A stretch of 64,000 bases of DNA from CAJXYS01 sp913063035 (lineage in GTDB: Bacteria; Pseudomonadota; Alphaproteobacteria; Rhodobacterales; Rhodobacteraceae), in NCBI RefSeq assembly GCF_050586465.1, contig NZ_JBOCEG010000002.1, positions 186,001 to 250,000 on the forward strand. The letters are read 5' to 3'. The notes beneath the pieces were generated by a model. The model did no database searches. It saw nothing but the letters and a program-made list of their open reading frames with translations, and was not told where the DNA came from. Made by a program: the position numbers and the translations under genes. Shown here piece after piece: positions 1 to 7,544 of the stretch. Position 1 is the stretch's first letter. Each line of letters starts with the position of its first letter.

Positions 1-2227
1 GGGTGTGGAAATGGATCGGCAGGCCGACCTCTTCCTTCAGCGCGGGGAAGAGCGCATGCGCCGCGGCCGGTTTCATCAGCCCGGCCATGTCCTTGACGCC
101 CAGCACATGCGCCCCGGCGTCGCGGAGCGCCTTGCCCATCTCGACATAGTATTTCAGGTCGTATTTCGCCCGGTCCGGGTCGAGGATGTCGCCAGTATAA
201 CAGATCGTGCCCTCGCAGACCTTGCCGCTCTCGATCACGGCGTCCATGGCGACGCGCATGTTCTCGACCCAGTTGAGGCTGTCGAAGACGCGGAAGACGT
301 CGACGCCGGTCTCGGCGGCCTGGCGCACGAAGAACTGCACCACGTTGTCGGGGTAGTTGGTGTAGCCCACCCCGTTCGAGGCGCGCAGCAGCATCTGCGT
401 CATGATATTCGGCATCCGGGCACGGATGTCGCGCAGCCGCTGCCAGGGGCATTCCTGCAGGAAGCGGTAGGCCACGTCGAAGGTCGCGCCGCCCCAGCAC
501 TCGACCGAGAAGAGATCGGGCAGACGGTGCGCGTAGGCGCCGGCCACGTTGATCATGTCGATCGAGCGCATCCGGGTGGCCAGCAGCGACTGGTGGCCGT
601 CGCGCATCGTGGTGTCGGTCAGCAGCACTCGGTCCTGCGCCGCCATCCAGTCGGCGACGGCCTGGGCGCCCTTTTCCTCGAGCAGGGTGCGCGTGCCCGC
701 GGGCGGCGTGCCCTCGGGGTGGCGCGGCGGGCGCGGGGCCTTCGCTTCCGCCGGCGGGCCGCCGCGCCCGGTGGTTTCCGGGTGGCCGTTGACGGTGATG
801 TCGGCGATGTAGGTCAGGATCTTGGTCGCCCGGTCGCGGCGCTTCTTGAAGTCGAAGAGATCGGGCGTCGTGTCGATGAACTTGGTGGTGTAGGCGTTCG
901 AGAGGAAGACCGGGTGCTTGAGCAGGTTCTCGACGAAGTTGATGTTGGTCGCCACGCCCCGGATACGGAACTCGCGCAGCGCCCGGTCCATCCGGGCGAT
1001 GGCCTCGTCCGGCGTCGGTGCCCAGGCGGTGACCTTCACCAGCAGCGAGTCGTAGTAGCGCGTGATCACCCCGCCCGAATAGGCCGTGCCCCCGTCAAGC
1101 CGGATTCCCATGCCGGTGGCCGAGCGGTAGGCGGTGATGCGGCCGTAGTCGGGGATGAAGTTGTTCTGGGGATCCTCGGTGGTGATCCGGGTCTGCAGCG
1201 CATGGCCGCGCAGCAGCACCTGCTGCTGGCTGGGCGTGCCGGTGGCGTCGGCCAGGGTCGCGCCCTCGGCGATCCGGATCTGCGCCTTGACGATGTCGAT
1301 GCCGGTGACTTCCTCGGTCACGGTATGCTCGACCTGGACCCGCGGGTTCACCTCGATGAAGAAGAACTCGGAGGTGTCCATGTCCATCAGGAACTCGATG
1401 GTGCCCGCGTTCTGGTAGCCCACCTGCCGCGCGATGCGCAGGCCGAGTTCGCAGATCTCGCCGCGCTGTTCCTCGGTCAGGTAGGGCGCCGGGGCGCGTT
1501 CCACGACCTTCTGGTTGCGCCGCTGCACGGTGCAGTCGCGCTCGTAGAGATGGAAGATGTTGCCGTGGGCGTCGCCGAGGATCTGCACCTCGACATGGCG
1601 GGCGCGCTCGATCATCTTCTCGAGGTAGCCCTCGCCGTTGCCGAAGGCCGCCTCGGCCTCGCGCTTGCCCTCGCGGACCTTCTCTTCCAGCTCGTCGGCC
1701 GACAGGATCGGGCGCATTCCGCGCCCGCCGCCGCCCCAGCTGGCCTTCAGCATCATCGGGTAGCCGACGGCCTCGGCCATCTCGCGAACCTTGCCCATGT
1801 CGTCGGGCAGCACCTCGGAGGCCGGGATCACCGGCACGCCCGCCTCGATCGCCACGCGCCGCGCGCTGGCCTTGTCGCCGAGCGCGCGCATGGTGTCCGC
1901 CCTGGGGCCGATGAAGGTGATGCCGGCCTCGGTGCAGGCATCGACGAAATCCGGGTTCTCCGACAGCAGGCCGTAGCCCGGATGGATCGCGTCGGCGCCG
2001 CTCATCCTGGCCACGCGGATGATTTCGGGGATCGAGAGATAGGCGGCGACCGGGCCCAGGTCTTCGCCGATCTTGTAGGCCTCGTCGGCCTTGAAGCGGT
2101 GCAGCGAGAGCTTGTCCTCCTCGGCATAGATGGCGACCGTCTTCTTGCCGAGCTCGTTGGCCGCGCGCATGACGCGGATCGCGATTTCGCCGCGGTTGGC
2201 GACGAGGACCTTCTTGAACTCTGCCAT
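1..2227 (-). CDS. pyc: Pyruvate carboxylase, N-terminal ~742 residues (3' end beyond window)
   Basis: Biotin-dependent, ATP-driven carboxylation of pyruvate to oxaloacetate, an anaplerotic step in the cytoplasm. The product starts MAEFKKVLVANRGEIAIRV, the typical biotin carboxylase N-terminus. It continues through HPGYGLLSEN, the glycine-rich ATP-grasp loop WGGGGRGMR (about residue 165) and the EVNPRVQVEHTVTEE catalytic stretch. A linker leads into the carboxyltransferase domain at DTTMRDGHQSLLATRM (about residue 535). The start is supported by AGGGGA six bases upstream. The frame stays open to position 2, so the end of the carboxyltransferase domain and the biotin lysine domain of a normal ~1150-residue enzyme lie outside. 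It is read toward the left edge, with a palindromic site about 60 bp upstream. Identity is secure from the domain order. Confidence 0.97.
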   Translation of the reverse strand, partial: MAEFKKVLVANRGEIAIRVMRAANELGKKTVAIYAEEDKLSLHRFKADEAYKIGEDLGPVAAYLSIPEIIRVARMSGADAIHPGYGLLSENPDFVDACTEAGITFIGPRADTMRALGDKASARRVAIEAGVPVIPASEVLPDDMGKVREMAEAVGYPMMLKASWGGGGRGMRPILSADELEEKVREGKREAEAAFGNGEGYLEKMIERARHVEVQILGDAHGNIFHLYERDCTVQRRNQKVVERAPAPYLTEEQRGEICELGLRIARQVGYQNAGTIEFLMDMDTSEFFFIEVNPRVQVEHTVTEEVTGIDIVKAQIRIAEGATLADATGTPSQQQVLLRGHALQTRITTEDPQNNFIPDYGRITAYRSATGMGIRLDGGTAYSGGVITRYYDSLLVKVTAWAPTPDEAIARMDRALREFRIRGVATNINFVENLLKHPVFLSNAYTTKFIDTTPDLFDFKKRRDRATKILTYIADITVNGHPETTGRGGPPAEAKAPRPPRHPEGTPPAGTRTLLEEKGAQAVADWMAAQDRVLLTDTTMRDGHQSLLATRMRSIDMINVAGAYAHRLPDLFSVECWGGATFDVAYRFLQECPWQRLRDIRARMPNIMTQMLLRASNGVGYTNYPDNVVQFFVRQAAETGVDVFRVFDSLNWVENMRVAMDAVIESGKVCEGTICYTGDILDPDRAKYDLKYYVEMGKALRDAGAHVLGVKDMAGLMKPAAAHALFPALKEEVGLPIHFHT

Positions 2228-2286
2228 GCTGTTCCCCTGACCCCCTGATCTGATGTCATTCGCTTTTACGCAGTGTGCCGGCGCAG

Positions 2287-2303
2287 CGCAAACGCGGTTT
2301 GCG
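2287..2303. promoter_or_regulatory. Palindromic candidate operator upstream of pyc
   Basis: CGCAAAC and GTTTGCG form a perfect 7-bp inverted repeat around a 3-bp centre, 60 bp upstream of the pyc start. Size and symmetry suit a dimeric repressor or activator. The regulator is not identifiable from this window. Confidence 0.4.
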
Positions 2304-2383
2304 ACCCTCCCGGCGGCAATTCCGAAGGCGGGACAGACGGCGTCGCCGCGCTGCCGCATTCTCGACGCCGCGGTGCAGAGTCG

Positions 2384-3541
2384 TCAAGCCGTCGCCGGGG
2401 GCGGCGCGGAAAGGCGCGACGCGGCGTTCCCGGGGCGCGTGATCCCCATCTGCACCATGTTGGACACCAGGTCCTCGCGCAGGATGTGCACGAGATGCGC
2501 CGCGCCCGTCGCACCGAAGGCGCCCATCGCGTAGTGAAACCCGCGTCCCAGCATCACGAAATCCGCGCCGAAGGCCAGCGCGCGCAGGATATCGAGCCCC
2601 GATTCCACGCCGCCGTCAAAGATCAGCGGGTAGTCGGGCCCGACCGCCGCGCGCACGGCCGGCAGGACGGTCAGCGCCGCCGGGGCGCCGTCGAACTGGC
2701 GGCCGGTGTGGTTCGACACCCAGACCGCGTCGATCCCGGTCTCCTTCATCCGGGCCGCGTCGGCGGGTTCCATCACGCCCTTTACCACCAGCGGGCCCTC
2801 CCAGTCCGCCCGTACCGCGGCGAGGTAGTCCCAGTCGGGCGCGGCGCGCAGCAGGTAGCCGGCATGGCCGGTCGAGTCCGCGGCCCCGCCGGTCTCGAGA
2901 TAGGACTCCATCAGCCGCAGCCGCGGCACCCCGTTCTGCAGCGTCGCCAGGCTCCAGCGCGGCCGCAGCATCATCTGCAGGACCATCCCCGGCGTCAGGC
3001 GCGGCGGGATCGTCAGCCGCGCCCGGCGCTGGCGTTCGCGCCGGCTCGGCCCCGGCAGGTCGGCCGTCATGACCAGGGTGTGAAAGCCCGCCTCCCGCGC
3101 CCGGCGCAGGATGTCGCGCCGGATCTCCGGGTCCGTGGGCGGGTAGAGCTGGAACCAGCCCTGGTCCCCGGCAAGCGGGCCGACCTCCTCGGGCAGGCGG
3201 GTCGCCACGGTCGAGAGCGTGTAGGGAATGCCTTCGGCGGCGGCCAGCCGGGCCAGCGCCTGCTCGGCGCCCGGCCAGATCAGGCCGGACATGCCGACCG
3301 GCGCGATGCCGACAGGCAGGGCACAGTCGCGGCCCAGCAGCCGCGTCGTCAGGTCGGGCGTGATCTGGCCGCGCAGGATCGCGGGCAGGAACGTCACCGC
3401 GTCGAGCGCGGCGCGGTTGCGCGTCTTGACCGACTCGGTGCCGGTCGCGCTGTCGACGTATTCCCAGACGAAACCGGGAACGCGGCGGCGGCAGCTGGCC
3501 TTGAGATCGCTGAGCGCCGGGTGGCTGAGATCGAGATCCAT
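2384..3541 (-). CDS. FMN-dependent alpha-hydroxy-acid dehydrogenase (LldD/glycolate oxidase family)
   Basis: 385 residues, the normal length for the FMN-dependent family that oxidises L-lactate, glycolate, mandelate or similar 2-hydroxy acids to 2-oxo acids. Visible family features are the N-terminal YVDSATG segment, PVGIAPVGMSGL, WFQLYPPTD, the flavin-contacting lysine in VVKGVM, and the C-terminal phosphate-binding stretch FDGGVESG plus MLGRGF. The proton-abstracting histidine lies in SNHTGRQFDG (about residue 277), where most family members have SNHGGRQ. The substrate cannot be read from sequence. It lies 156 bp downstream of pyc's start on the same strand with its own AAGG ribosome site. 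L-lactate dehydrogenase is the first guess but is not proven. Confidence 0.88.
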   Translation of the reverse strand: MDLDLSHPALSDLKASCRRRVPGFVWEYVDSATGTESVKTRNRAALDAVTFLPAILRGQITPDLTTRLLGRDCALPVGIAPVGMSGLIWPGAEQALARLAAAEGIPYTLSTVATRLPEEVGPLAGDQGWFQLYPPTDPEIRRDILRRAREAGFHTLVMTADLPGPSRRERQRRARLTIPPRLTPGMVLQMMLRPRWSLATLQNGVPRLRLMESYLETGGAADSTGHAGYLLRAAPDWDYLAAVRADWEGPLVVKGVMEPADAARMKETGIDAVWVSNHTGRQFDGAPAALTVLPAVRAAVGPDYPLIFDGGVESGLDILRALAFGADFVMLGRGFHYAMGAFGATGAAHLVHILREDLVSNMVQMGITRPGNAASRLSAPPPATA

Positions 3542-3583
3542 GCCCGCCTTATAGCCGTGCCCGCCGGGACGGGAAAGCCGGGC

Positions 3584-4303
3584 TCACTGCACGCCGAGCA
3601 GCAGATGCCCGAGCAGCCCCGCCATGAAGCCCGCCACTGCGCCGAGCGGCGGCGCCCAGCGCCGCTCGAGCGGGGTCTGCGGCGCGATATCCTCGAAAAT
3701 AAGGTAGAGGAGTCCGCCCGCGGCGAAGAGCATCAGCGCCCCCGTCACCGCCGGGGCCGCCGCCAGCCAGGCCATCCCGGCCAGTGCCGCCAGCGGGCCC
3801 AGCCCCGCGCAGGCCAGGAAGACGGTCAGCACCCGGCGCGGGCCGTGATGGCCGGCCGCTGCCAGTTCGCGGTAGGCGTTGAAACCTTCTGGCAGGTTCT
3901 GAAGCCCGATCATCAGCGCCAGCAGCGGCGCCGCCTCCGAGCCGGCGGCGAACAGCGCGCCGAGCGCGACCGCCTCGGGCAGGAAATCGGCCAGCATCGC
4001 CACGAGCTGCCCGGCCTTGCCGAGCCTGTTGGCGATCCAGTGATCCAGCCGGGCGAAGGCGATCCCGCCCGCGGCCATCGCCGCCATGCTGGCCCAGACC
4101 GGCAGATCCTCGGTGCCGCCGGGCACCAGCACGAAGGCGATCGCGGCCAGCAGCACGCCACCGCCGAAGGCGATGACGCTGTGGCGAAACTCCTGTTCGA
4201 GCCAGTTCGGGCGGATGTTCTCGCGCTGGGCCAGTATCCCGCCAAGCGGGATCATGGCGCCGGCAAGCAGCGCGTAAAGCAGGGCTTCGGCGATCTGTGG
4301 CAT
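3584..4303 (-). CDS. ZIP-family (zinc/iron permease-like) membrane transporter
   Basis: 239 residues with about eight hydrophobic segments. The pattern matches ZIP/ZupT-type divalent metal transporters: an early GGGVLLAAIAFVLVP helix, then paired metal-site helices MLADFLPEAVALG (about residue 106) and MIGLQNLPEGFNAY (about residue 134). In classical ZIPs these two helices read HN-x-P-E-G and contain the transport-site histidines. Here the equivalents are AD-F-L-P-E-A and QN-L-P-E-G, so the histidines are missing while the Pro-Glu core is kept. Metal specificity or transport activity may therefore differ. The gene ends 42 bp beyond the start of the neighbouring dehydrogenase and is divergent from uvrD. 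Confidence 0.78.
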   Translation of the reverse strand: MPQIAEALLYALLAGAMIPLGGILAQRENIRPNWLEQEFRHSVIAFGGGVLLAAIAFVLVPGGTEDLPVWASMAAMAAGGIAFARLDHWIANRLGKAGQLVAMLADFLPEAVALGALFAAGSEAAPLLALMIGLQNLPEGFNAYRELAAAGHHGPRRVLTVFLACAGLGPLAALAGMAWLAAAPAVTGALMLFAAGGLLYLIFEDIAPQTPLERRWAPPLGAVAGFMAGLLGHLLLGVQ

Positions 4304-4420
4304 CTGGTGACCTCGGGCAGGACGTCCCCTCTGTAAACCTGTGCCGCATGACCGAAAAGGGCTGGAACAATCTGCGAACAAATCTTTAACTTCGCGACCG
4401 GTCGGGCTAGATTGCGCGCC

Positions 4421-6787
4421 ATGAGCGGTTTCGATGAAGATGACGCCTTCGAGCAGGGCGCGCGCGCCTCGCTGGCGGCGCGGGCCATGGCGGCGCGTCC
4501 CGCCCCCTACCTGGACGATCTCAACCCGGCGCAGCGCCAGGCGGTGGAACGGCTGGACGGCCCGGTGCTGATGCTGGCCGGGGCGGGGACGGGCAAGACC
4601 AAGGCCCTGACGACCCGGATCGCGCATCTGCTGAACACCGGGCGCGCGCAGCCCAACGAGATCCTGGCGGTCACCTTCACCAACAAGGCCGCGCGCGAGA
4701 TGAAGACGCGCGTCGGGCGTCTGCTGGGCGAGACGGTCGAGGGCATGCCGTGGCTCGGCACCTTCCATGCGCTCTGCGTCAAGATCCTGCGCCGCCATGC
4801 CGAGCTGGTGGATCTGAAGTCGAGCTTCACCATTCTCGACACCGACGACCAGATTCGCCTGATGAAACAGGTGATCGCCGCGGCCAATATCGACGAGAAA
4901 CGCTGGCCCGCGCGCCAGCTCGCCGGGCTGATCGATCACTGGAAAAACCGCGCCTGGACCCCCGGCAAAGTGCCGGCGAGCGAGGCCTCGGCCTTCAATC
5001 ACCGCGGCGCCGAGCTTTACGCGGCCTACCAGACGCGGCTGCGCGAGCTGAACGCCGTGGATTTTGGGGACCTGCTGCTGCATGTCCTCACGATCTTCCA
5101 GACCCATGAGGACGTGCTCGCGCGCTACCAGCGCTGGTTCCGCTATATCCTGGTCGACGAGTACCAGGACACCAACGTCGCGCAGTACATGTGGCTGCGG
5201 CTGCTGGCGCAGGGGCATCGCAACATCTGCTGCGTGGGTGATGACGACCAGTCGATCTACGGCTGGCGTGGGGCCGAGGTCGGCAACATCCTGCGGTTCG
5301 AAAAGGATTTCCCGGGCGCGACCGTCGTCCGGCTCGAGCAGAACTACCGCTCGACCCCGCATATCCTCGGTGCCGCCTCGGGCGTGATCGCCGCCAATGA
5401 ATCGCGGCTTGGCAAGACGCTGTGGACCGACATGCCCGAGGGCGAGAAGCTGCGCCTGATCGGCCATTGGGACGGCGAGGAAGAGGCCCGCTGGGTCGGC
5501 GAGGAGATCGAGGCGATGCAGGGCGGCACCCGCGGGCTGCGGCCGTTCTCGCTCGACGAGATCGCTATCCTGGTGCGGGCCTCGCACCAGATGCGCGCCT
5601 TCGAGGATCGGTTCCTGACCATCGGGCTGCCCTACCGGGTCATCGGCGGTCCGCGGTTCTACGAGCGGATGGAGATCCGGGATGCGATGGCCTATTTCCG
5701 GCTGGTGATCTCGCCGGACGACGATCTCGCCTTCGAGCGGGTGGTGAACACGCCCAAGCGCGGGCTCGGCGACAAGGCGCAGCAGAAGATCCAGATCACG
5801 GCACGGGCCAACGGCGTGGCCCTGGCCGAGGGCGCGGGCCTGCTGCTGCAAGAGGGCGGGTTGACCGGCAAGGGCGCCAAGGCGCTGGCCGAACTGCTGG
5901 ACGGCATCGCGCGCTGGCGCGAGATGGCGCGCACCGGCGAGATGCCCCATACCGAGCTGGCGCAGGTGATCCTCGACGAGTCCGGCTACACGGCCATGTG
6001 GCAGGCCGACACCTCGCCCGAGGCCGCGGGCCGTCTCGAGAACCTCAAGGAACTCGTCAAGGCGCTCGAGGGGTTCGAGAACCTGCAGGGCTTCCTCGAA
6101 CATGTCGCGCTGATCATGGACAACGAGACCGAGGCGGAGGAGCCCAAGGTCTCGATCATGACGCTGCACGCGGCCAAGGGGCTGGAGTTTCCCGCCGTCT
6201 TCCTGCCAGGCTGGGAGGACGGCCTTTTCCCCAGCCAGCGGTCGATGGACGAGCAGGGCCTCAAGGGCGTCGAGGAAGAGCGCCGGCTCGCCTATGTCGG
6301 CATTACCCGTGCGCGCGAGCTCTGTACCGTGTCCTTCGCCGCCAACCGGCGGGTCTTCGGCCAGTGGCAGTCGGCGCTGCCCTCGCGGTTCATCGACGAG
6401 CTGCCCGAGGATCATGTCGAGGTGCTGACCCCGCCGGGGCTTTACGGCGGCGGGTTCGGCGCGGCCGGCGTGGTGCCGGCCTCGACGCTGGAAGACCGCG
6501 CCTCGGAAGCGAATGTCTACAACTCCCCCGGCTGGCGGCGGATGCAGTCCCGCGCGGGGCAGCGGCCCGTGAGCCAGCCGCGGGAAAGCCGCTCGCAGGT
6601 CATCGATCTCGACGCGGTGTCGAGCTTCGGCCAGGGCGACCGGGTCTTTCACAAGAAATTCGGCTATGGCCACGTCACGGGCATCGAGGGCGACAAGCTC
6701 GAGATCGCGTTCGAGAAGGCGGGCCTGAAGAAGGTGGTGGCGCGCTTCGTCGTCGCCGCGGACCGGGCCGACGACGTGCCGTTCTGA
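4421..6787 (+). CDS. uvrD: ATP-dependent DNA helicase, UvrD/PcrA type
   Basis: 788 residues, superfamily 1A helicase that unwinds DNA 3'-5' in nucleotide excision and mismatch repair. All motifs are present in order: Walker A GAGTGKT (residues 54-60), TFTNKAAREMK, the Walker B box VDEYQDTN, GDDDQSIYGWRGA, QNYRST, the motif V/VI region TLHAAKGLEFPAVFLPGW, and EERRLAYVGITRAR. The C-terminus has the RNA-polymerase-contacting tudor-like domain (GDRVFHKKFGYGHVTGIEG) seen in PcrA/UvrD. ATG 4421 is preferred over an in-frame TTG three codons upstream. It is a single gene, convergent with the small-RNA cluster that follows. Confidence 0.96.
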   Translation: MSGFDEDDAFEQGARASLAARAMAARPAPYLDDLNPAQRQAVERLDGPVLMLAGAGTGKTKALTTRIAHLLNTGRAQPNEILAVTFTNKAAREMKTRVGRLLGETVEGMPWLGTFHALCVKILRRHAELVDLKSSFTILDTDDQIRLMKQVIAAANIDEKRWPARQLAGLIDHWKNRAWTPGKVPASEASAFNHRGAELYAAYQTRLRELNAVDFGDLLLHVLTIFQTHEDVLARYQRWFRYILVDEYQDTNVAQYMWLRLLAQGHRNICCVGDDDQSIYGWRGAEVGNILRFEKDFPGATVVRLEQNYRSTPHILGAASGVIAANESRLGKTLWTDMPEGEKLRLIGHWDGEEEARWVGEEIEAMQGGTRGLRPFSLDEIAILVRASHQMRAFEDRFLTIGLPYRVIGGPRFYERMEIRDAMAYFRLVISPDDDLAFERVVNTPKRGLGDKAQQKIQITARANGVALAEGAGLLLQEGGLTGKGAKALAELLDGIARWREMARTGEMPHTELAQVILDESGYTAMWQADTSPEAAGRLENLKELVKALEGFENLQGFLEHVALIMDNETEAEEPKVSIMTLHAAKGLEFPAVFLPGWEDGLFPSQRSMDEQGLKGVEEERRLAYVGITRARELCTVSFAANRRVFGQWQSALPSRFIDELPEDHVEVLTPPGLYGGGFGAAGVVPASTLEDRASEANVYNSPGWRRMQSRAGQRPVSQPRESRSQVIDLDAVSSFGQGDRVFHKKFGYGHVTGIEGDKLEIAFEKAGLKKVVARFVVAADRADDVPF

Positions 6788-6831
6788 GCGGCACGCGCGC
6801 CCGGAAGCGTTACGGGAAACCGGGAAACGAA

Positions 6832-6864
6832 AACGGCGGCGCCCGGGAGGAGGGCGCCGCCGTT
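6832..6864 (-). ncRNA. CcsR/cuckoo-type hairpin 5, also the rho-independent terminator of the array
   Basis: A perfect 13-bp stem (AACGGCGGCGCCC with its complement) encloses the 7-nt loop UCCUCCC when transcribed from the minus strand, and is followed by UUUUCGUUUC. It is the last of five such hairpins after the DUF1127 gene at 7024-7239. The U-tract makes it both a member of the array and its terminator. Confidence 0.75.
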
Positions 6865-6876
6865 CCTGCGACGTAT

Positions 6877-6902
6877 CGGGTCTCAGGGAGGAGGAAGACC
6901 CG
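6877..6902 (-). ncRNA. CcsR/cuckoo-type hairpin 4
   Basis: A 7-bp stem (CGGGTCT with AGACCCG on the genome strand) carries a 12-nt loop that reads UCCUCCUCCCUG in the minus-strand transcript. The loop contains the full CCUCCUCCC signature. Confidence 0.75.
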
Positions 6903-6914
6903 GCGACGTCTGGA

Positions 6915-6935
6915 CCGGGGAGGGAGGAGCCCCGG
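6915..6935 (-). ncRNA. CcsR/cuckoo-type hairpin 3
   Basis: A 6-bp stem CCGGGG/CCCCGG encloses the 9-nt loop CUCCUCCCU in the minus-strand transcript. It is the third member of the tandem array. Confidence 0.72.
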
Positions 6936-6941
6936 ATCTGC

Positions 6942-6976
6942 GCGACGGCGGCGAGGGAGGAGGAACGCGCCGTCGC
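6942..6976 (-). ncRNA. CcsR/cuckoo-type hairpin 2
   Basis: A perfect 9-bp stem GCGACGGCG/CGCCGTCGC has a 17-nt loop containing UCCUCCUCCC in the minus-strand transcript. It is the second element after the DUF1127 stop codon. Confidence 0.75.
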
Positions 6977-6980
6977 TGGC

Positions 6981-7006
6981 CCAGGACCGGGGGAGGACCG
7001 GCCTGG
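6981..7006 (-). ncRNA. CcsR/cuckoo-type hairpin 1
   Basis: The outer stem CCAGG/CCTGG and inner stem CCGG/CCGG enclose the loop UCCUCCC in the minus-strand transcript. It begins 17 bases after the DUF1127 stop. In Rhodobacter sphaeroides the known CcsR RNAs are likewise processed from the 3' region of a DUF1127 mRNA. Confidence 0.72.
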
Positions 7007-7023
7007 TGTTCGTTCGGGCGCGC

Positions 7024-7239
7024 TCAGGCGCCGTAGGTGGCCTCGTGGGCGACCCGGGTGATCTCGCTGCGGCTGATGCCCAGATCGGCCAGTTCGCGGC
7101 CCGACAGGCCGGCCAGCTCGTCACGGGTCCGGCGGTAGGCGCGGCGCAGCGCGCGGCGTTCCGCCTGCGCCTTGAAGGCGCTGCGAATACTGTCGGCCAG
7201 GGTGATGTCGAAGCCGCGGGTGTCGTTCAGGAAAGCCAT
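7024..7239 (-). CDS. DUF1127 small basic protein, CcaF1-like
   Basis: 71 residues, rich in arginine. The C-terminal half carries the DUF1127 signature (ELAGLSGRELADLGISRSEI). In Rhodobacter sphaeroides the DUF1127 protein encoded just before the CcsR RNAs (CcaF1) binds RNA and affects maturation of those small RNAs. The identical arrangement here, five CCUCCUCCC hairpins starting 17 bases after the stop, makes the same role the best inference. The start is ATG 7239, giving MAFLNDTRGF. The promoter at 7317-7373 is shared in design with the second DUF1127 gene. The two DUF1127 proteins align in the C-terminal LSGRELADLGI/LDARELTDLGI block and differ before it. Confidence 0.88.
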   Translation of the reverse strand: MAFLNDTRGFDITLADSIRSAFKAQAERRALRRAYRRTRDELAGLSGRELADLGISRSEITRVAHEATYGA

Positions 7240-7316
7240 GTTCTTTTCCTCTGCTCTCGTCGTCATGCGGTGCGGTGCGCGGGCCCGGATGGCCCGTCCG
7301 TCCGCTGTCGAGACGG

Positions 7317-7373
7317 AACATATGGCTTTGCCGCGGCTGCACAATCCGCCGAATGATCAACGCCGCTATGCAG
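7317..7373 (-). promoter_or_regulatory. Promoter and upstream site of the first DUF1127/CcsR unit
   Basis: Reading the minus strand: a CTGCATAGCGGCG element (7361-7373), then -35-like TTGTGC (7339-7344), a 16-bp spacer and -10-like TATGTT (7317-7322). The same blocks with identical spacing occur before the second DUF1127 gene, which supports function. The upstream element is centred 24 bp before the -35, an activator position. Confidence 0.6.
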
Positions 7374-7415
7374 AAAATACATACGTATTACTGACCTTGT
7401 TTGCGCACATGAAAA

Positions 7416-7445
7416 CGCCGCCGGCCCGGGCTGGGCGCGGCGGCG
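7416..7445 (-). terminator. Second rho-independent terminator-like hairpin behind the two-hairpin array
   Basis: A GC-rich stem (CGCCGCC with GGCGGCG plus further pairs) is followed by UUUUC on the minus strand. It lies between the 7463-7495 terminator hairpin and the next DUF1127 promoter, so it should insulate that promoter from read-through. Confidence 0.5.
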
Positions 7446-7462
7446 CGGTGGTGAAACGAAAA

Positions 7463-7495
7463 GCGGCGACGCCAGGGAGGAGGAGGCGCCGCCGC
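7463..7495 (-). ncRNA. CcsR/cuckoo-type hairpin, second array, distal; also terminator
   Basis: An 11-bp stem with one mismatch (GCGGCGaCGCC against GGCGcCGCCGC) encloses the loop UCCUCCUCCCU in the minus-strand transcript and is followed by UUUUCGUUUC. The same tail follows the last hairpin of the five-member array. Confidence 0.72.
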
Positions 7496-7502
7496 ATCGT
7501 CA

Positions 7503-7534
7503 CAGAAAACCCAGGGAGGAGGAGGGGCTTTCTG
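7503..7534 (-). ncRNA. CcsR/cuckoo-type hairpin, second array, proximal
   Basis: The arms CAGAAA..CCC and GGG..TTTCTG pair with a small internal bulge around the loop UCCUCCUCCCU in the minus-strand transcript. It starts 10 bases after the stop of the second DUF1127 gene. Confidence 0.7.
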
Positions 7535-7544
7535 AACCCGGTGT

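Noticed and set aside
5..2248. A 747-codon open frame on the plus strand opposite pyc
   Set aside because: The minus strand encodes a clear pyruvate carboxylase. The plus frame gives Arg/His/Gly-rich sequence without any domain, a usual artefact of high GC third positions.
3584..6673. A 1029-codon minus frame that joins the ZIP gene to sequence opposite uvrD
   Set aside because: Only the last 239 residues look like a protein (ZIP helices). The upstream part is antisense to uvrD; the real start is ATG 4303.
6840..6965. GGAGG motifs as ribosome sites for plus-strand genes after uvrD
   Set aside because: No start codon with a coding-like frame follows them. The motif is in hairpin loops and is explained by the minus-strand small RNAs.
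6832..7534. CRISPR-like array, since GGGAGGAGG recurs every 25-40 bp
   Set aside because: The repeated unit is only 7-11 bases and sits in the loop of hairpins whose arms differ. There is no constant repeat of 23-40 bases and no cas gene.
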